NCBI RefSeq assembly: GCF_017483025.1
Contig: NZ_JAFUMA010000090.1
Span: forward strand, 1-34,959
Origin: Anaerotignum sp.
GTDB taxonomy: Bacteria > Bacillota > Clostridia > Lachnospirales > Anaerotignaceae
DNA: 34,959 nt
Direction of reading: 5' to 3'
Shown: in pieces, positions 22,923 to 30,478 of the stretch
Position numbering within the stretch: position 1 is the stretch's first letter
Layout of the letters: the number at the start of each line of letters is the position of its first letter
Translations under genes and position numbers: made by a program
Notes under the pieces: model-generated
What the model was told of the DNA's origin: nothing
Databases searched by the model: none
Seen by the model: the letters and a program-made list of their open reading frames with translations, nothing else

Positions 22923-22951
22923 AGTTTACCACGGCTAACTGGTTGTGTCAA
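22923..22951 (-). promoter_or_regulatory. Predicted promoter of feo operon 1 with overlapping operator 5
   Basis: TTGACA (22946-22951) and TAAACT (22923-22928) on the minus strand are separated by 17 bp. The imperfect operator GTTAGCCGTGGTAAAC (22924-22939, minus-strand reading) occupies the spacer and the -10 box. This is a classical repression layout. Confidence 0.75.
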
Positions 22952-22986
22952 TCGAATGCCACCGATTTTAACAATAAATTTTCTCA

Positions 22987-23002
22987 ATTAGCCATGACTA
23001 AT
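22987..23002. promoter_or_regulatory. Operator 6 of the iron island
   Basis: ATTAGCCATGACTAAT has perfect 5-bp arms and differs from operator 4 at one base of the spacer. It lies about 40 bp upstream of the -35 box of the feoA1 promoter. Confidence 0.65.
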
Positions 23003-23040
23003 GATACCTTTTTCTCAATAAAAAATCAACCTGTTTTCCA

Positions 23041-23078
23041 CAAAAATACTCGGCAGAAATTATCTTTCTACCGAGTAT
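23041..23078 (-). terminator. Terminator of feo operon 2
   Basis: ATACTCGG and CCGAGTAT form an 8-bp stem with extra internal pairing, followed on the minus strand by TTTTT. It lies 4 nt after the Cys-rich protein gene. Confidence 0.85.
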
Positions 23079-23081
23079 AGT

Positions 23082-23219
23082 TCATTTCTTGCGTTTACTG
23101 CAGCTGCTGCAGTCTCCGACACAACCGCCGCAGCCGGCGCTGTTCTTTTTCAGAAAGCGGATAGCGGCGATCAGCGCAATGACCACCGTCCCAATGATGA
23201 GATAATCAAAAATACCCAT
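23082..23219 (-). CDS. FeoB-associated Cys-rich membrane protein 2
   Basis: The 45-residue protein has one membrane segment (about residues 5-22), a KK boundary and a Cys-rich end with Cys30, Cys33, Cys37 and Cys40 in GCGGCVGDCSSC. It starts 12 nt after feoB2. Same family as copy 1, but with a tighter Cys spacing. Confidence 0.85.
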   Translation of the reverse strand: MGIFDYLIIGTVVIALIAAIRFLKKNSAGCGGCVGDCSSCSKRKK

Positions 23220-23231
23220 TTTTCTCACCTC

Positions 23232-25238
23232 TTAGAAAATCAGATTCAACCCCTGATATACGATAAAGGAAACGATCCACGCCACCACGCACTGCAGCAG
23301 AGCTACGCCCCACCCCAGCAGATTGCTGTCCAGTTCTCTTCTCACCGCAGCCACCGCCGCCATGCAGGGTGTATACAGCAGGGTGAACACCAAAAAGCTG
23401 ACAGCGGAAATGGGTGTGAACAGACCGCTCAGGGCAGGCCCCAGCGCTTCCGCAGATGTGCCTGTCAATACACCCAGAGTGCTGACAACAGCCTCTTTCG
23501 CTGTAAAGCCTGTGATGAGGGCTGTAGGGATACGCCAGTCATCAAAGCCCAAAGGGGCAAAAATAGGTGCCAGCCAATGCCCCAGCATAGCCAGCAGGCT
23601 GTCTGCACTGTTTGTTACCACATTCAGGCGGCTGTCGAAGCTCTGCAGGAACCAGATGATAACCGTTGCCACAAAGATGATGGTAAAGGCTCTCTGCAGA
23701 AAGTCCTTCGCCTTATCCCACATCAGCAGGAATACACTTTTCATAGAAGGAAAACGATAGTTGGGCAGTTCCATTACGAAGGGAACAGGTTTTCCTCTGA
23801 ATACTGTTTTCCCAATGATCAGCGCCATAATGATACCTACGATGATACCCGCTGCATAGAGCCCGATCATCACCAGTGCCGCATGGTCGGGGAAAAATGC
23901 CGCCGCAAATACCGCATAGATGGGGATTTTTGCAGAGCAGCTCATAAAAGGTGTCAGCATGATGGTCATGCGTCTGTCTCTTTCAGAAGAAAGAGTTCTG
24001 GTTGCCATGACCGCAGGCACCGTACAGCCAAAGCCCACCAGCAGAGGCACAATGCTTCTGCCGGAAAGGCCAATCTTACGCAACAGTTTGTCCATCACAA
24101 AGGCGATTCGCGCCATATAGCCTGTGTCTTCCAGAATGGAAAGGAAGAAGAACAGTACCACGATAATAGGCAGGAAACTCAACACACTGCCTACCCCGGC
24201 AAATACACCATCGATCAACAGGCTATGTACCACGGGATTGATACCGTAATTGCCCAAAGCAGTATCTACCATAGCTGTAATGGCATCGATGCCTGCCGCC
24301 AGCAGGTCGCTCAGATACGCACCAAACACATTGAAGGTCAGATAGAATACCAGGAACATGACCACAATAAAAATTGGGATCGCCAAAACCTTATGGGTCA
24401 GGATATTGTCGATTTTCACGCTGCGGATGTGTTCCTTGCTTTCCTGGGGTTTGATAACCGTTGCCGCGCAGACCTTTTCAATGAAATCATAACGCATATC
24501 CGCCAGAGCAGCGTTTCTGTCCATGCCATGCTCTTCTTCCATCTGAATGATACTGTGTTCCAGCAATTCCATTTCATTCTGGTCCAGATCCAGCTTTTCT
24601 GCGATGGAAGGGTCCGCTTCGATCAGCTTCGTCGCTGCAAAGCGAGTAGAAATGCCTGCTCTTTCCGCATGGTCCTCAATCTGATGGCACACAGAATGGA
24701 TGCAACGATGGACGGGGCCGGAGGGGCAGAAATCATATATCTTGGGGCATTCTTTTCCTTTCGCCACACGGATGGCTGTTTGCATCAGTTCATCGATACC
24801 TTCATTTTTTACCGCACTGATGGGAACTACAGGGATTCCCAATTCTTCGCTCATTTTCTGGACATCGATGGTTCCGCCGTTGCTGCGCACCTCGTCCATC
24901 ATATTCAGGGCCAGAACCATGGGGATGTGCATTTCGATAAGCTGCAGTGTCAGATACAGATTTCTTTCGATATTGGTCGCATCGACGATATTGATGATAC
25001 CATCGGGCTTTTCATTTAAAATAAAGTCCCTTGTTACGATCTCCTCGCTGGTATAGGGGCGGATGGAATAGATACCGGGCAAATCCACTACGGAACAATC
25101 CCTTTCCCCGCGCACTTCCCCCACCTTCTGATCTACCGTTACACCAGGGAAATTGCCCACATGCTGGTTGGAGCCTGTCAACTGGTTGAACAGGGTCGTT
25201 TTGCCGCAGTTCTGATTGCCTGCCAATGCAAAGATCAT
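23232..25238 (-). CDS. feoB: Ferrous iron transporter FeoB, copy 2
   Basis: The 668-residue membrane protein has GNQNCGKT at 7-14, DLPG at 52-55 and NMMD at 112-115, followed by Gate domains with VGFGCTVPAVMATRTL and the PFMSCSAKIPIY motif. It should import Fe2+. Its start overlaps the feoA2 stop as ATGA, so the two are translationally coupled. It differs from copy 1 in G1 (Cys in the P-loop), in G4 and in much of the linker, so the two are old paralogues, not a fresh duplication. Confidence 0.96.
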   Translation of the reverse strand: MIFALAGNQNCGKTTLFNQLTGSNQHVGNFPGVTVDQKVGEVRGERDCSVVDLPGIYSIRPYTSEEIVTRDFILNEKPDGIINIVDATNIERNLYLTLQLIEMHIPMVLALNMMDEVRSNGGTIDVQKMSEELGIPVVPISAVKNEGIDELMQTAIRVAKGKECPKIYDFCPSGPVHRCIHSVCHQIEDHAERAGISTRFAATKLIEADPSIAEKLDLDQNEMELLEHSIIQMEEEHGMDRNAALADMRYDFIEKVCAATVIKPQESKEHIRSVKIDNILTHKVLAIPIFIVVMFLVFYLTFNVFGAYLSDLLAAGIDAITAMVDTALGNYGINPVVHSLLIDGVFAGVGSVLSFLPIIVVLFFFLSILEDTGYMARIAFVMDKLLRKIGLSGRSIVPLLVGFGCTVPAVMATRTLSSERDRRMTIMLTPFMSCSAKIPIYAVFAAAFFPDHAALVMIGLYAAGIIVGIIMALIIGKTVFRGKPVPFVMELPNYRFPSMKSVFLLMWDKAKDFLQRAFTIIFVATVIIWFLQSFDSRLNVVTNSADSLLAMLGHWLAPIFAPLGFDDWRIPTALITGFTAKEAVVSTLGVLTGTSAEALGPALSGLFTPISAVSFLVFTLLYTPCMAAVAAVRRELDSNLLGWGVALLQCVVAWIVSFIVYQGLNLIF

Positions 25239-25468
25239 TCTGCTGCACCCTCTTTCACTTCAATATTTTTCGCGTCATCGATACGGATGGTCAGGGTGTA
25301 CCCTCTCAGACGCAGTTCAATGGGGTCGCCCATGGGGGCAACCTTTGTTACAGTCACTTTTGTTTTGGGAATGATGCCCATATCCAACAAGCGGCAGCGC
25401 AAAGCCCCTTCGCCGCCTACCTTTGTAATGACCGCTTCTTTCCCAATGGGAAGCTCATTCAATGTCAT
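25235..25468 (-). CDS. feoA: FeoA-type SH3-like protein, copy 2
   Basis: The 77-residue protein begins MTLNELPIGKEAVITKVGGE and has the classical FeoA pattern LRCRLLDMGIIPKTKVTVTKVAPMGDPIELRLRGY, clearer than copy 1. The frame extends 11 codons upstream to TTG, but the ATG at 25468 has GAGGG at a proper distance. It is the first gene of feo operon 2. Confidence 0.93.
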   Translation of the reverse strand: MTLNELPIGKEAVITKVGGEGALRCRLLDMGIIPKTKVTVTKVAPMGDPIELRLRGYTLTIRIDDAKNIEVKEGAAE

Positions 25469-25504
25469 AAATATCCCTCTATTCCAGTCAAATTCAGTCA
25501 AAAC

Positions 25505-25519
25505 TGAAAATAATTCTCA
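25505..25519. promoter_or_regulatory. Fur-like box at the feoA2 transcription start
   Basis: Read on the minus strand, TGAGAATTATTTTCA matches the 7-1-7 Fur consensus TGATAATNATTATCA at all but two positions. It lies about 7-21 nt past the predicted start of the feoA2 transcript. No similar site was seen at the other promoters of the island. Confidence 0.6.
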
Positions 25520-25532
25520 ATTACCAGAGATG

Positions 25533-25561
25533 AGTATACCACCGCTAACTCCCACTGTCAA
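25533..25561 (-). promoter_or_regulatory. Predicted promoter of feo operon 2 with overlapping operator 7
   Basis: TTGACA (25556-25561) and TATACT (25533-25538) on the minus strand are separated by 17 bp. Operator GTTAGCGGTGGTATAC (25534-25549, minus reading) covers the spacer and the -10 box, exactly as at the feoA1 promoter. Confidence 0.8.
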
Positions 25562-25580
25562 CGAAATGGATTCCTTTCGA

Positions 25581-25605
25581 CTAACTTTTGTTAGCTGCCC
25601 CAAAC
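25581..25605. promoter_or_regulatory. Further operator-like half-sites upstream of the feoA2 promoter
   Basis: CTAAC-TTTT-GTTAG (25581-25594) is an inverted pair facing the other way. GTTAGCTGCCCCAAAC (25590-25605) is a 16-bp site with one arm mismatched. They lie 20-45 bp upstream of the -35 box. Confidence 0.5.
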
Positions 25606-25650
25606 AGACCGTTTTTACATGTCCCTTTCCTTTTATTTTTATGTTTCTTT

Positions 25651-27543
25651 CTATAAAAAGTTACTATATCGAAAACAAAAAAGAGGGCGTAATGCCCTCT
25701 TCATTTTTTCAATATTCATATACTCAACTGTAACAGATTTTGCCAGGTTTCTGGGCTTATCAACGTCACAGCCGCGTTCTACAGCAACGTAGTACGCAAA
25801 CAGCTGCATAGGCAGCACACTGTAGGAGCTTGTGAACAGGCTATTGCATTTGGGCAGGTAAACCACTTCATCCGCCACATCTTCGATGGCAGTGTTGCCT
25901 TCTGTCGCAATGGCCAAAACCTTCGCACCTCTTGCCTTTACTTCCTTCACATTGCTGACTGTTTTTTCCAGCAGGCTTTCCTGTGTTGCGATGGCAACCA
26001 CCAGTGTACCATCTTCGATCAGAGAGATCGTGCCATGCTTCAATTCGCCTGCAGCATAAGCCTCACTGTGGATATAGGAGATCTCCTTCAGCTTCAGGGA
26101 AGCTTCCATCGCTACGGCATAATCCAGACCACGGCCGATGATGAAAGCATTTTCGCATTTCGCACAGTTCTTCGCGATCTCTGCCATTCTCGCATCCACC
26201 TTCAGCACTTCTGCCGCACGTTCAGGCAGTTCATGCAGTTCTGCAACTGCTGCTTTGTATGCTTCCTCTGTCATTGTGCCGCGTACTTTTGCAAAGTGCA
26301 GCGCGATCAGATACAGCACAGATACCTGCGTTGTATAGCCTTTTGTAGAAGCAACGGCGATTTCGGGGCCGGCCCATGTATAGATCACATCATCACTTTC
26401 TCTGGCAATAGAGCTGCCTACTACGTTTACGATAGAAATAACCTTCAGTCCCTGTCTCTTCGCTTCTCTCAGAGCTGCCAGTGTATCTGCTGTTTCGCCG
26501 CTCTGGCTGATGATGATGCAAAGTTCACCTTTGTTCAGGATAGGGTTTCTATATCTGAATTCGGAAGCAATATCTACTTCCACAGGGATACGGGCTACTT
26601 CTTCCATCACATATCTGCCAACGATGCCGGCATGCATTGCAGTACCGCAAGCTACGATGTGAACTCTACCGCAGTTTCTGATCTCTTCTTCTGTCAGAGA
26701 AATCTCATCCAGCTTGATGCCTGTTTCTGTCAGGCGAGGCTGGATCGTTTTCTTCAGCACTTCGGGCTGCTCCATGATCTCCTTCATCATGAAGTAGTCA
26801 TAGCCGCCTTTTTCCGCTGCAGCGATGTCCCATGTTACATGGTAAATTTCTTTTTTGATTTCATTACCTTCTGTATCAAACAGCTTTACGCCATCGTTTT
26901 TCAGTACAGCGATCTCTTTTTCATCCAACAGATAATAATCTCTTGTGTATTCCAGCAGAGCGGGAATATCAGAAGCGATATAGTTCTCCCCTTCGCTCAA
27001 ACCAACCAGCAGAGGGCTTCCCTGACGCACTGCCACCAGTGTGTCGGGGTGGTCGCTGCACATGATGCCCAGGGCGTATGCACCGCGGATCTTTTCCAGC
27101 AGCTTTCTTGTTGTGGAGATCATATCGCCGTCATACAGATATTCATACAAATGCGCCACCACTTCTGTATCTGTTTCAGATTTGAAGTGATAGCCTTCGC
27201 CTTTCAGCATTTCCTTCAGTTCCAGATAGTTTTCGATGATACCATTGTGTACCACGGAAATCTTACCATTCTGGCTGTTGTGGGGATGGCTGTTTGTTTC
27301 ACTGGGTTCGCCATGGGTCGCCCAGCGTGTATGGCCGATGCCGATGTGAGAAGATTTCTGTTCTTCTTTTTTCAGTTTTTCTGCCAGGCCAGCCAGTCTG
27401 CCTTTTACCTTGATGGTACGGATACCATCATCATATACGGAAATACCCGCAGAGTCATACCCGCGGTATTCCAGTTTGGACAGGCCGTTCAAAAGCACGG
27501 GGATGGCCTGATCGTTCCCAATATATCCTACGATTCCGCACAT
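25651..27543 (-). CDS. glmS: Glutamine-fructose-6-phosphate aminotransferase with apparent stop-loss extension
   Basis: GlmS makes glucosamine-6-phosphate for cell wall synthesis. The start MCGIVGYIGN puts the catalytic Cys next to Met, with GGAGG upstream. The glutaminase domain (about 1-240) is followed by two SIS domains, and the family's C-terminal tail DKPRNLAKSVTVE ends at residue 607 (25723). There the expected stop is replaced by TAT (25720-25722), and the frame runs 23 codons more, through the terminator, to TAG at 25651. The usual tail closes the active site, so the extension may matter. A sequencing error is possible. The frame is also open upstream into the ribozyme, but the start is certain. 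Confidence 0.95.
   Translation of the reverse strand: MCGIVGYIGNDQAIPVLLNGLSKLEYRGYDSAGISVYDDGIRTIKVKGRLAGLAEKLKKEEQKSSHIGIGHTRWATHGEPSETNSHPHNSQNGKISVVHNGIIENYLELKEMLKGEGYHFKSETDTEVVAHLYEYLYDGDMISTTRKLLEKIRGAYALGIMCSDHPDTLVAVRQGSPLLVGLSEGENYIASDIPALLEYTRDYYLLDEKEIAVLKNDGVKLFDTEGNEIKKEIYHVTWDIAAAEKGGYDYFMMKEIMEQPEVLKKTIQPRLTETGIKLDEISLTEEEIRNCGRVHIVACGTAMHAGIVGRYVMEEVARIPVEVDIASEFRYRNPILNKGELCIIISQSGETADTLAALREAKRQGLKVISIVNVVGSSIARESDDVIYTWAGPEIAVASTKGYTTQVSVLYLIALHFAKVRGTMTEEAYKAAVAELHELPERAAEVLKVDARMAEIAKNCAKCENAFIIGRGLDYAVAMEASLKLKEISYIHSEAYAAGELKHGTISLIEDGTLVVAIATQESLLEKTVSNVKEVKARGAKVLAIATEGNTAIEDVADEVVYLPKCNSLFTSSYSVLPMQLFAYYVAVERGCDVDKPRNLAKSVTVEYMNIEKMKRALRPLFCFRYSNFL
25675..25701 (-). 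terminator. Terminator overlapping the 3' end of the extended glmS frame
   Basis: AAGAGGGC and GCCCTCTT form a perfect stem (25681-25701), followed on the minus strand by TTTTTT. The T run ends about 20 nt before the in-frame stop codon at 25651-25653. Confidence 0.9.
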
Positions 27544-27569
27544 AATTTTTACCTCCAATTTATTTATTC

Positions 27570-27720
27570 GTCCGTTGCCTTTCTTTTGTCGGGAGCGTTG
27601 ACCGCTCCGTTTTGTAAAAAGGCCTGCGTCCCTGAACGAAAGGGCGAGGAGCATCCGCCGAAAACTTCGATAAACTCCTGCCTCGTCAGCCGCCCGATCT
27701 GCGGCTCTGGCGCTTAAAAT
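27570..27720 (-). ncRNA. glmS ribozyme / riboswitch
   Basis: On the minus strand the core AAGCGCCAGAG, then CTGACGAGG, TTTATCGAA and TTTTCGGCGGATGC, matches the conserved glmS ribozyme. A GC-rich P3 arm and a GGAGCG/CGCTCC stem follow before the glmS ribosome binding site. Self-cleavage would fall between A27714 and G27713. Glucosamine-6-phosphate acts as cofactor, and the cut mRNA is degraded, giving feedback control. The 3' boundary is approximate. Confidence 0.93.
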
Positions 27721-27785
27721 TGCTTTTTCCTTCCTTTCCTTCGTAATGGCCTATCGGAAGCCGTTCGAACATAATTCGACATGAT

Positions 27786-27814
27786 ATTATATCATCTTTT
27801 TAACCTTGGGTAAA
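27786..27814 (-). promoter_or_regulatory. Predicted promoter of glmS
   Basis: TTTACC (27809-27814) and TATAAT (27786-27791) on the minus strand are separated by 17 bp, about 65 nt upstream of the ribozyme core. Confidence 0.65.
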
Positions 27815-27906
27815 GTCTTTTTCCCATTTTATGCGGCCTTCCATTGTCTTTGTGTACGAAAAAAGACCTAATCTTTATAATTTTGAAAGATTTTTGTTAT
27901 GGATTA

Positions 27907-27935
27907 TTCAAAAAGATGCGTTATACTTGTAGTAT
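27907..27935 (+). promoter_or_regulatory. Possible promoter of the lipoprotein gene
   Basis: TTCAAA (27907-27912) and TAGTAT (27930-27935) are separated by 17 bp. A TATACT at 27922-27927 is an alternative -10 box without a well-placed -35. Confidence 0.35.
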
Positions 27936-27986
27936 AGAAGAGATCCTTATAAAAAAAGAATCTGACCTAAAAAGGAGGACTATAAA

Positions 27987-28859
27987 ATGAAAAAATTACT
28001 TGCACTTTTCCTGGCCTGTACCATGGCTCTGGGCCTGGCTGCCTGCGGCGGCAAAGAGGAAACACCCGCTTCTCCTTCTGCAGAAGAAGCTGTCGCTTCC
28101 ATGGAGGCCCCCATTGATGCTCTGGCAAGATGCATGCTGGAAAACGATATGGAATATGATCCCGAAAATCCCGATTTCTTCTGGACTGCCCTCTACTACT
28201 TTGCAGGGGCTTATGGCCTGGAGCATGAGGATGTGGAAGAAGTTCCTGATTCCTATCAGCTGAAAGTTCCTACAGCGGTTATGGAAGAGCATGCCATCGC
28301 ATTGTTCAGCGAATATGATGGCCTGATGGATCTTCCTTCCATTATGAAGGGCAATGTTTCCTTCGATCCCGATGAAAACGCTTACTTCCTGTCCCGCGGT
28401 GATATTGGCGCATCCGAAATGCGCCTGACCAACGTAGCAGAAACAGAAGAAGGCTATGCTCTGGTGGCTGAGCTTTGGGGCATCGACGAAGAAGAAACCC
28501 TCATTGCTCAGTTTGATGTTACCCTGACAAAAAATACTTTCTCTGAAGAGATCGAAAATCCTCTGTATCTCTGCAGTGTATCTTCCATGACACTGGTGAA
28601 GGAAGACGGTATGGATGGTACAAACAGCGAAAGCAGCAGTGTTGCTCCCGATGAAACTATCACGGCAGTTTTCAACGGTCTATCCGATTCCCATACTGCT
28701 GAACTGACCCTGCCCGATGGCAGTATCCAGGCGTTCCAGTTTGATGCAAACTCCACAGCAGGTGCCATCCTGTCCTCTCTGAAGGAAGGCGACGGCATCA
28801 CCATCGGATACATCACTGATGCCCAGACAGGCGCAGCAAAAATCGTAACAGCAGAATAA
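27987..28859 (+). CDS. Secreted lipoprotein of unknown function
   Basis: The 290-residue protein has a lipoprotein signal peptide with lipobox LAAC and Cys20 as the lipidation site, followed by a Ser/Pro/Ala-rich linker. The body is acidic, with no motif I recognise. After a Ser-rich stretch near 210-218, the last 70 residues form a small domain (TITAVFNGLSDSHTAELTL, then LKEGDGITIGYITD) that looks beta-rich and recalls SH3/OB-like domains of Clostridia lipoproteins. AGGAGG precedes the ATG. It is a single-gene unit. The protein should be anchored outside the membrane. Confidence 0.8.
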   Translation: MKKLLALFLACTMALGLAACGGKEETPASPSAEEAVASMEAPIDALARCMLENDMEYDPENPDFFWTALYYFAGAYGLEHEDVEEVPDSYQLKVPTAVMEEHAIALFSEYDGLMDLPSIMKGNVSFDPDENAYFLSRGDIGASEMRLTNVAETEEGYALVAELWGIDEEETLIAQFDVTLTKNTFSEEIENPLYLCSVSSMTLVKEDGMDGTNSESSSVAPDETITAVFNGLSDSHTAELTLPDGSIQAFQFDANSTAGAILSSLKEGDGITIGYITDAQTGAAKIVTAE

Positions 28860-28867
28860 ACGCAACA

Positions 28868-28893
28868 AAAAAAGAGCCCTTTGGGCTCTTTTT
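28868..28893. terminator. Bidirectional terminator between the lipoprotein and FAD protein genes
   Basis: AAAAAGAGCCC and GGGCTCTTTTT form an 11-bp stem with a short loop and T runs on both strands. It serves two convergent genes and reaches the stop codon of the FAD protein. Confidence 0.9.
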
Positions 28894-30478
28894 ATTTTGT
28901 CCAACCATATTTCTCAGCGATCTTCTCCGCAACATAAATGCCATCCACCGCCGCAGAAACGATACCGCCGGCATAGCCTGCGCCTTCCCCTGCAGGGTAA
29001 ATGCCCTCTTTGTTCAGGCTCATGGCTGTTTCATTTCGCAGGATGCGAATGGGAGAAGAACTGCGGCTTTCTACTGCCGTCAACAGGGCATCTTCTCTAT
29101 CGAAACCCTTCAGCTTTCTGCCCATGGCAGGCAGAGCTTCCCGCAAGGCTTCCGTCATAAATGCAGGGAAAATCTCGTCCATATCGCTTTCCTTAACATC
29201 GGGGCGATAGGTCGCTTCCACTTCATTTTTCTCTGCCACTCCTGTTTTCAGGAAAGTGCCGACTCTCTGCACAGGAGCAGTATAATCACTGCCGCCAGAC
29301 TGGAACGCCTTTTCTTCCAACATCCTCTGGAAATGCATCCCTGCCAGAGGATGGTCGCTGCCGAAATCCTCGGGGAATACCTGCACCAGCAGCGCAGAGT
29401 TTGCATTTTTGCCATCACGGGCATGCTCGCTCATACCATTGACTGCCAGCCGGCCTTCTTCGGATGCCGCCGCAACAACGTAGCCGCCGGGGCACATGCA
29501 GAAAGTATATACGCCGCGACCTTTGGATGTGGTGTAAGTCAGACGATAATCCGCCGCAGGCAGCTTATGGGCCGCCTCACCATACTGCACTTCGTCCACC
29601 ATCTTCTGGGGATGTTCGATACGGACACCCATGGCAAAGGGCTTCTGTTCCAATGCAAATTCCTCTGCATGAAGCAGTTCAAAAGTGTCTCTGGCACTAT
29701 GCCCCAAGGCAAGAACCACATCGTCTGTTTCGATTCTTTCGCCATCTTTCAGCAAAACAGCCTTTACTTTATTATTTTCCCATTCAAAGCCAGTTACTTT
29801 GGCAAAGAAACGGACTTCCCCGCCCAGTGCTTTGATTTTTTCACGGATATTTTTCACCACGCCGCGAAGCAGGTCTGTACCGATATGGGGTTTTGCATCA
29901 TACAGTATTTCTTCCGGCGCACCGGCATCCACCATTTCCTCCAACACCTTGCGGCATCTGGGGTCTTTGATGCGGGTAGTCAGCTTGCCATCAGAAAAAG
30001 TACCAGCCCCACCTTCACCAAACTGCACATTGTTTTCCGTATCCAGCTTGCCCGTATTCCAAAAAAGGTCAACGGCTTCCTTGCGGCTGTCCACATCGCC
30101 GCCCCGTTCCAGAACGATAGGGTTCAGGCCCATTTCCGCCAGCAGCAGAGCTGCAAACATCCCCGCAGGGCCAAAACCGACCACCACAGGACGTTTTTCG
30201 GGCATTTTATCCCCTTGCATCATGCGATACTCTAAATCAGGCGTTTTGGAAATATTTTTATCCTTAGATTTTTCTAAAATCTTCTTTTCATTTTTCACTT
30301 CCACATCCACCACGTAGGCATAATGGATGTTGTCTTTTTTTCTGGCATCCAAAGAACGCTTGAAAATGCGGTAGGCCTTGATATCCTCCACGGGCACGCG
30401 CAAAGCCTTCGCCAGTTTCTTTTCCAAGGCCTTCTGGTTGCCTTCGATAGGCAGTTTCAGTTCAGAAACTCGAATCAT
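28892..30478 (-). CDS. Uncharacterised FAD-dependent dehydrogenase (COG2509 type)
   Basis: The 528-residue protein has an N-terminal region of about 95 residues, then the FAD-binding VVGFGPAGMFAALLLAEMG (GxGxxG at 101-106) and ERGGDVDSRKEAVDLFW. FGEGGAGTFSDGKLTTR follows near residue 150, all typical of the COG2509 group. The reaction is unknown; members are predicted flavoprotein oxidoreductases. The start at 30478 overlaps the truA stop as ATGA, so the earlier in-frame start at 30499 is rejected. It is the third gene of the pyrophosphatase-truA operon. Confidence 0.88.
   Translation of the reverse strand: MIRVSELKLPIEGNQKALEKKLAKALRVPVEDIKAYRIFKRSLDARKKDNIHYAYVVDVEVKNEKKILEKSKDKNISKTPDLEYRMMQGDKMPEKRPVVVGFGPAGMFAALLLAEMGLNPIVLERGGDVDSRKEAVDLFWNTGKLDTENNVQFGEGGAGTFSDGKLTTRIKDPRCRKVLEEMVDAGAPEEILYDAKPHIGTDLLRGVVKNIREKIKALGGEVRFFAKVTGFEWENNKVKAVLLKDGERIETDDVVLALGHSARDTFELLHAEEFALEQKPFAMGVRIEHPQKMVDEVQYGEAAHKLPAADYRLTYTTSKGRGVYTFCMCPGGYVVAAASEEGRLAVNGMSEHARDGKNANSALLVQVFPEDFGSDHPLAGMHFQRMLEEKAFQSGGSDYTAPVQRVGTFLKTGVAEKNEVEATYRPDVKESDMDEIFPAFMTEALREALPAMGRKLKGFDREDALLTAVESRSSSPIRILRNETAMSLNKEGIYPAGEGAGYAGGIVSAAVDGIYVAEKIAEKYGWTK

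Noticed and set aside
21073..25019. Two long plus-strand frames across the feo genes
   Set aside because: They lie opposite feoB1 and feoB2, which have all expected motifs, and show antisense composition.
26035..27717. A 560-codon open frame on the plus strand
   Set aside because: It is antisense to glmS and its ribozyme, both well supported.
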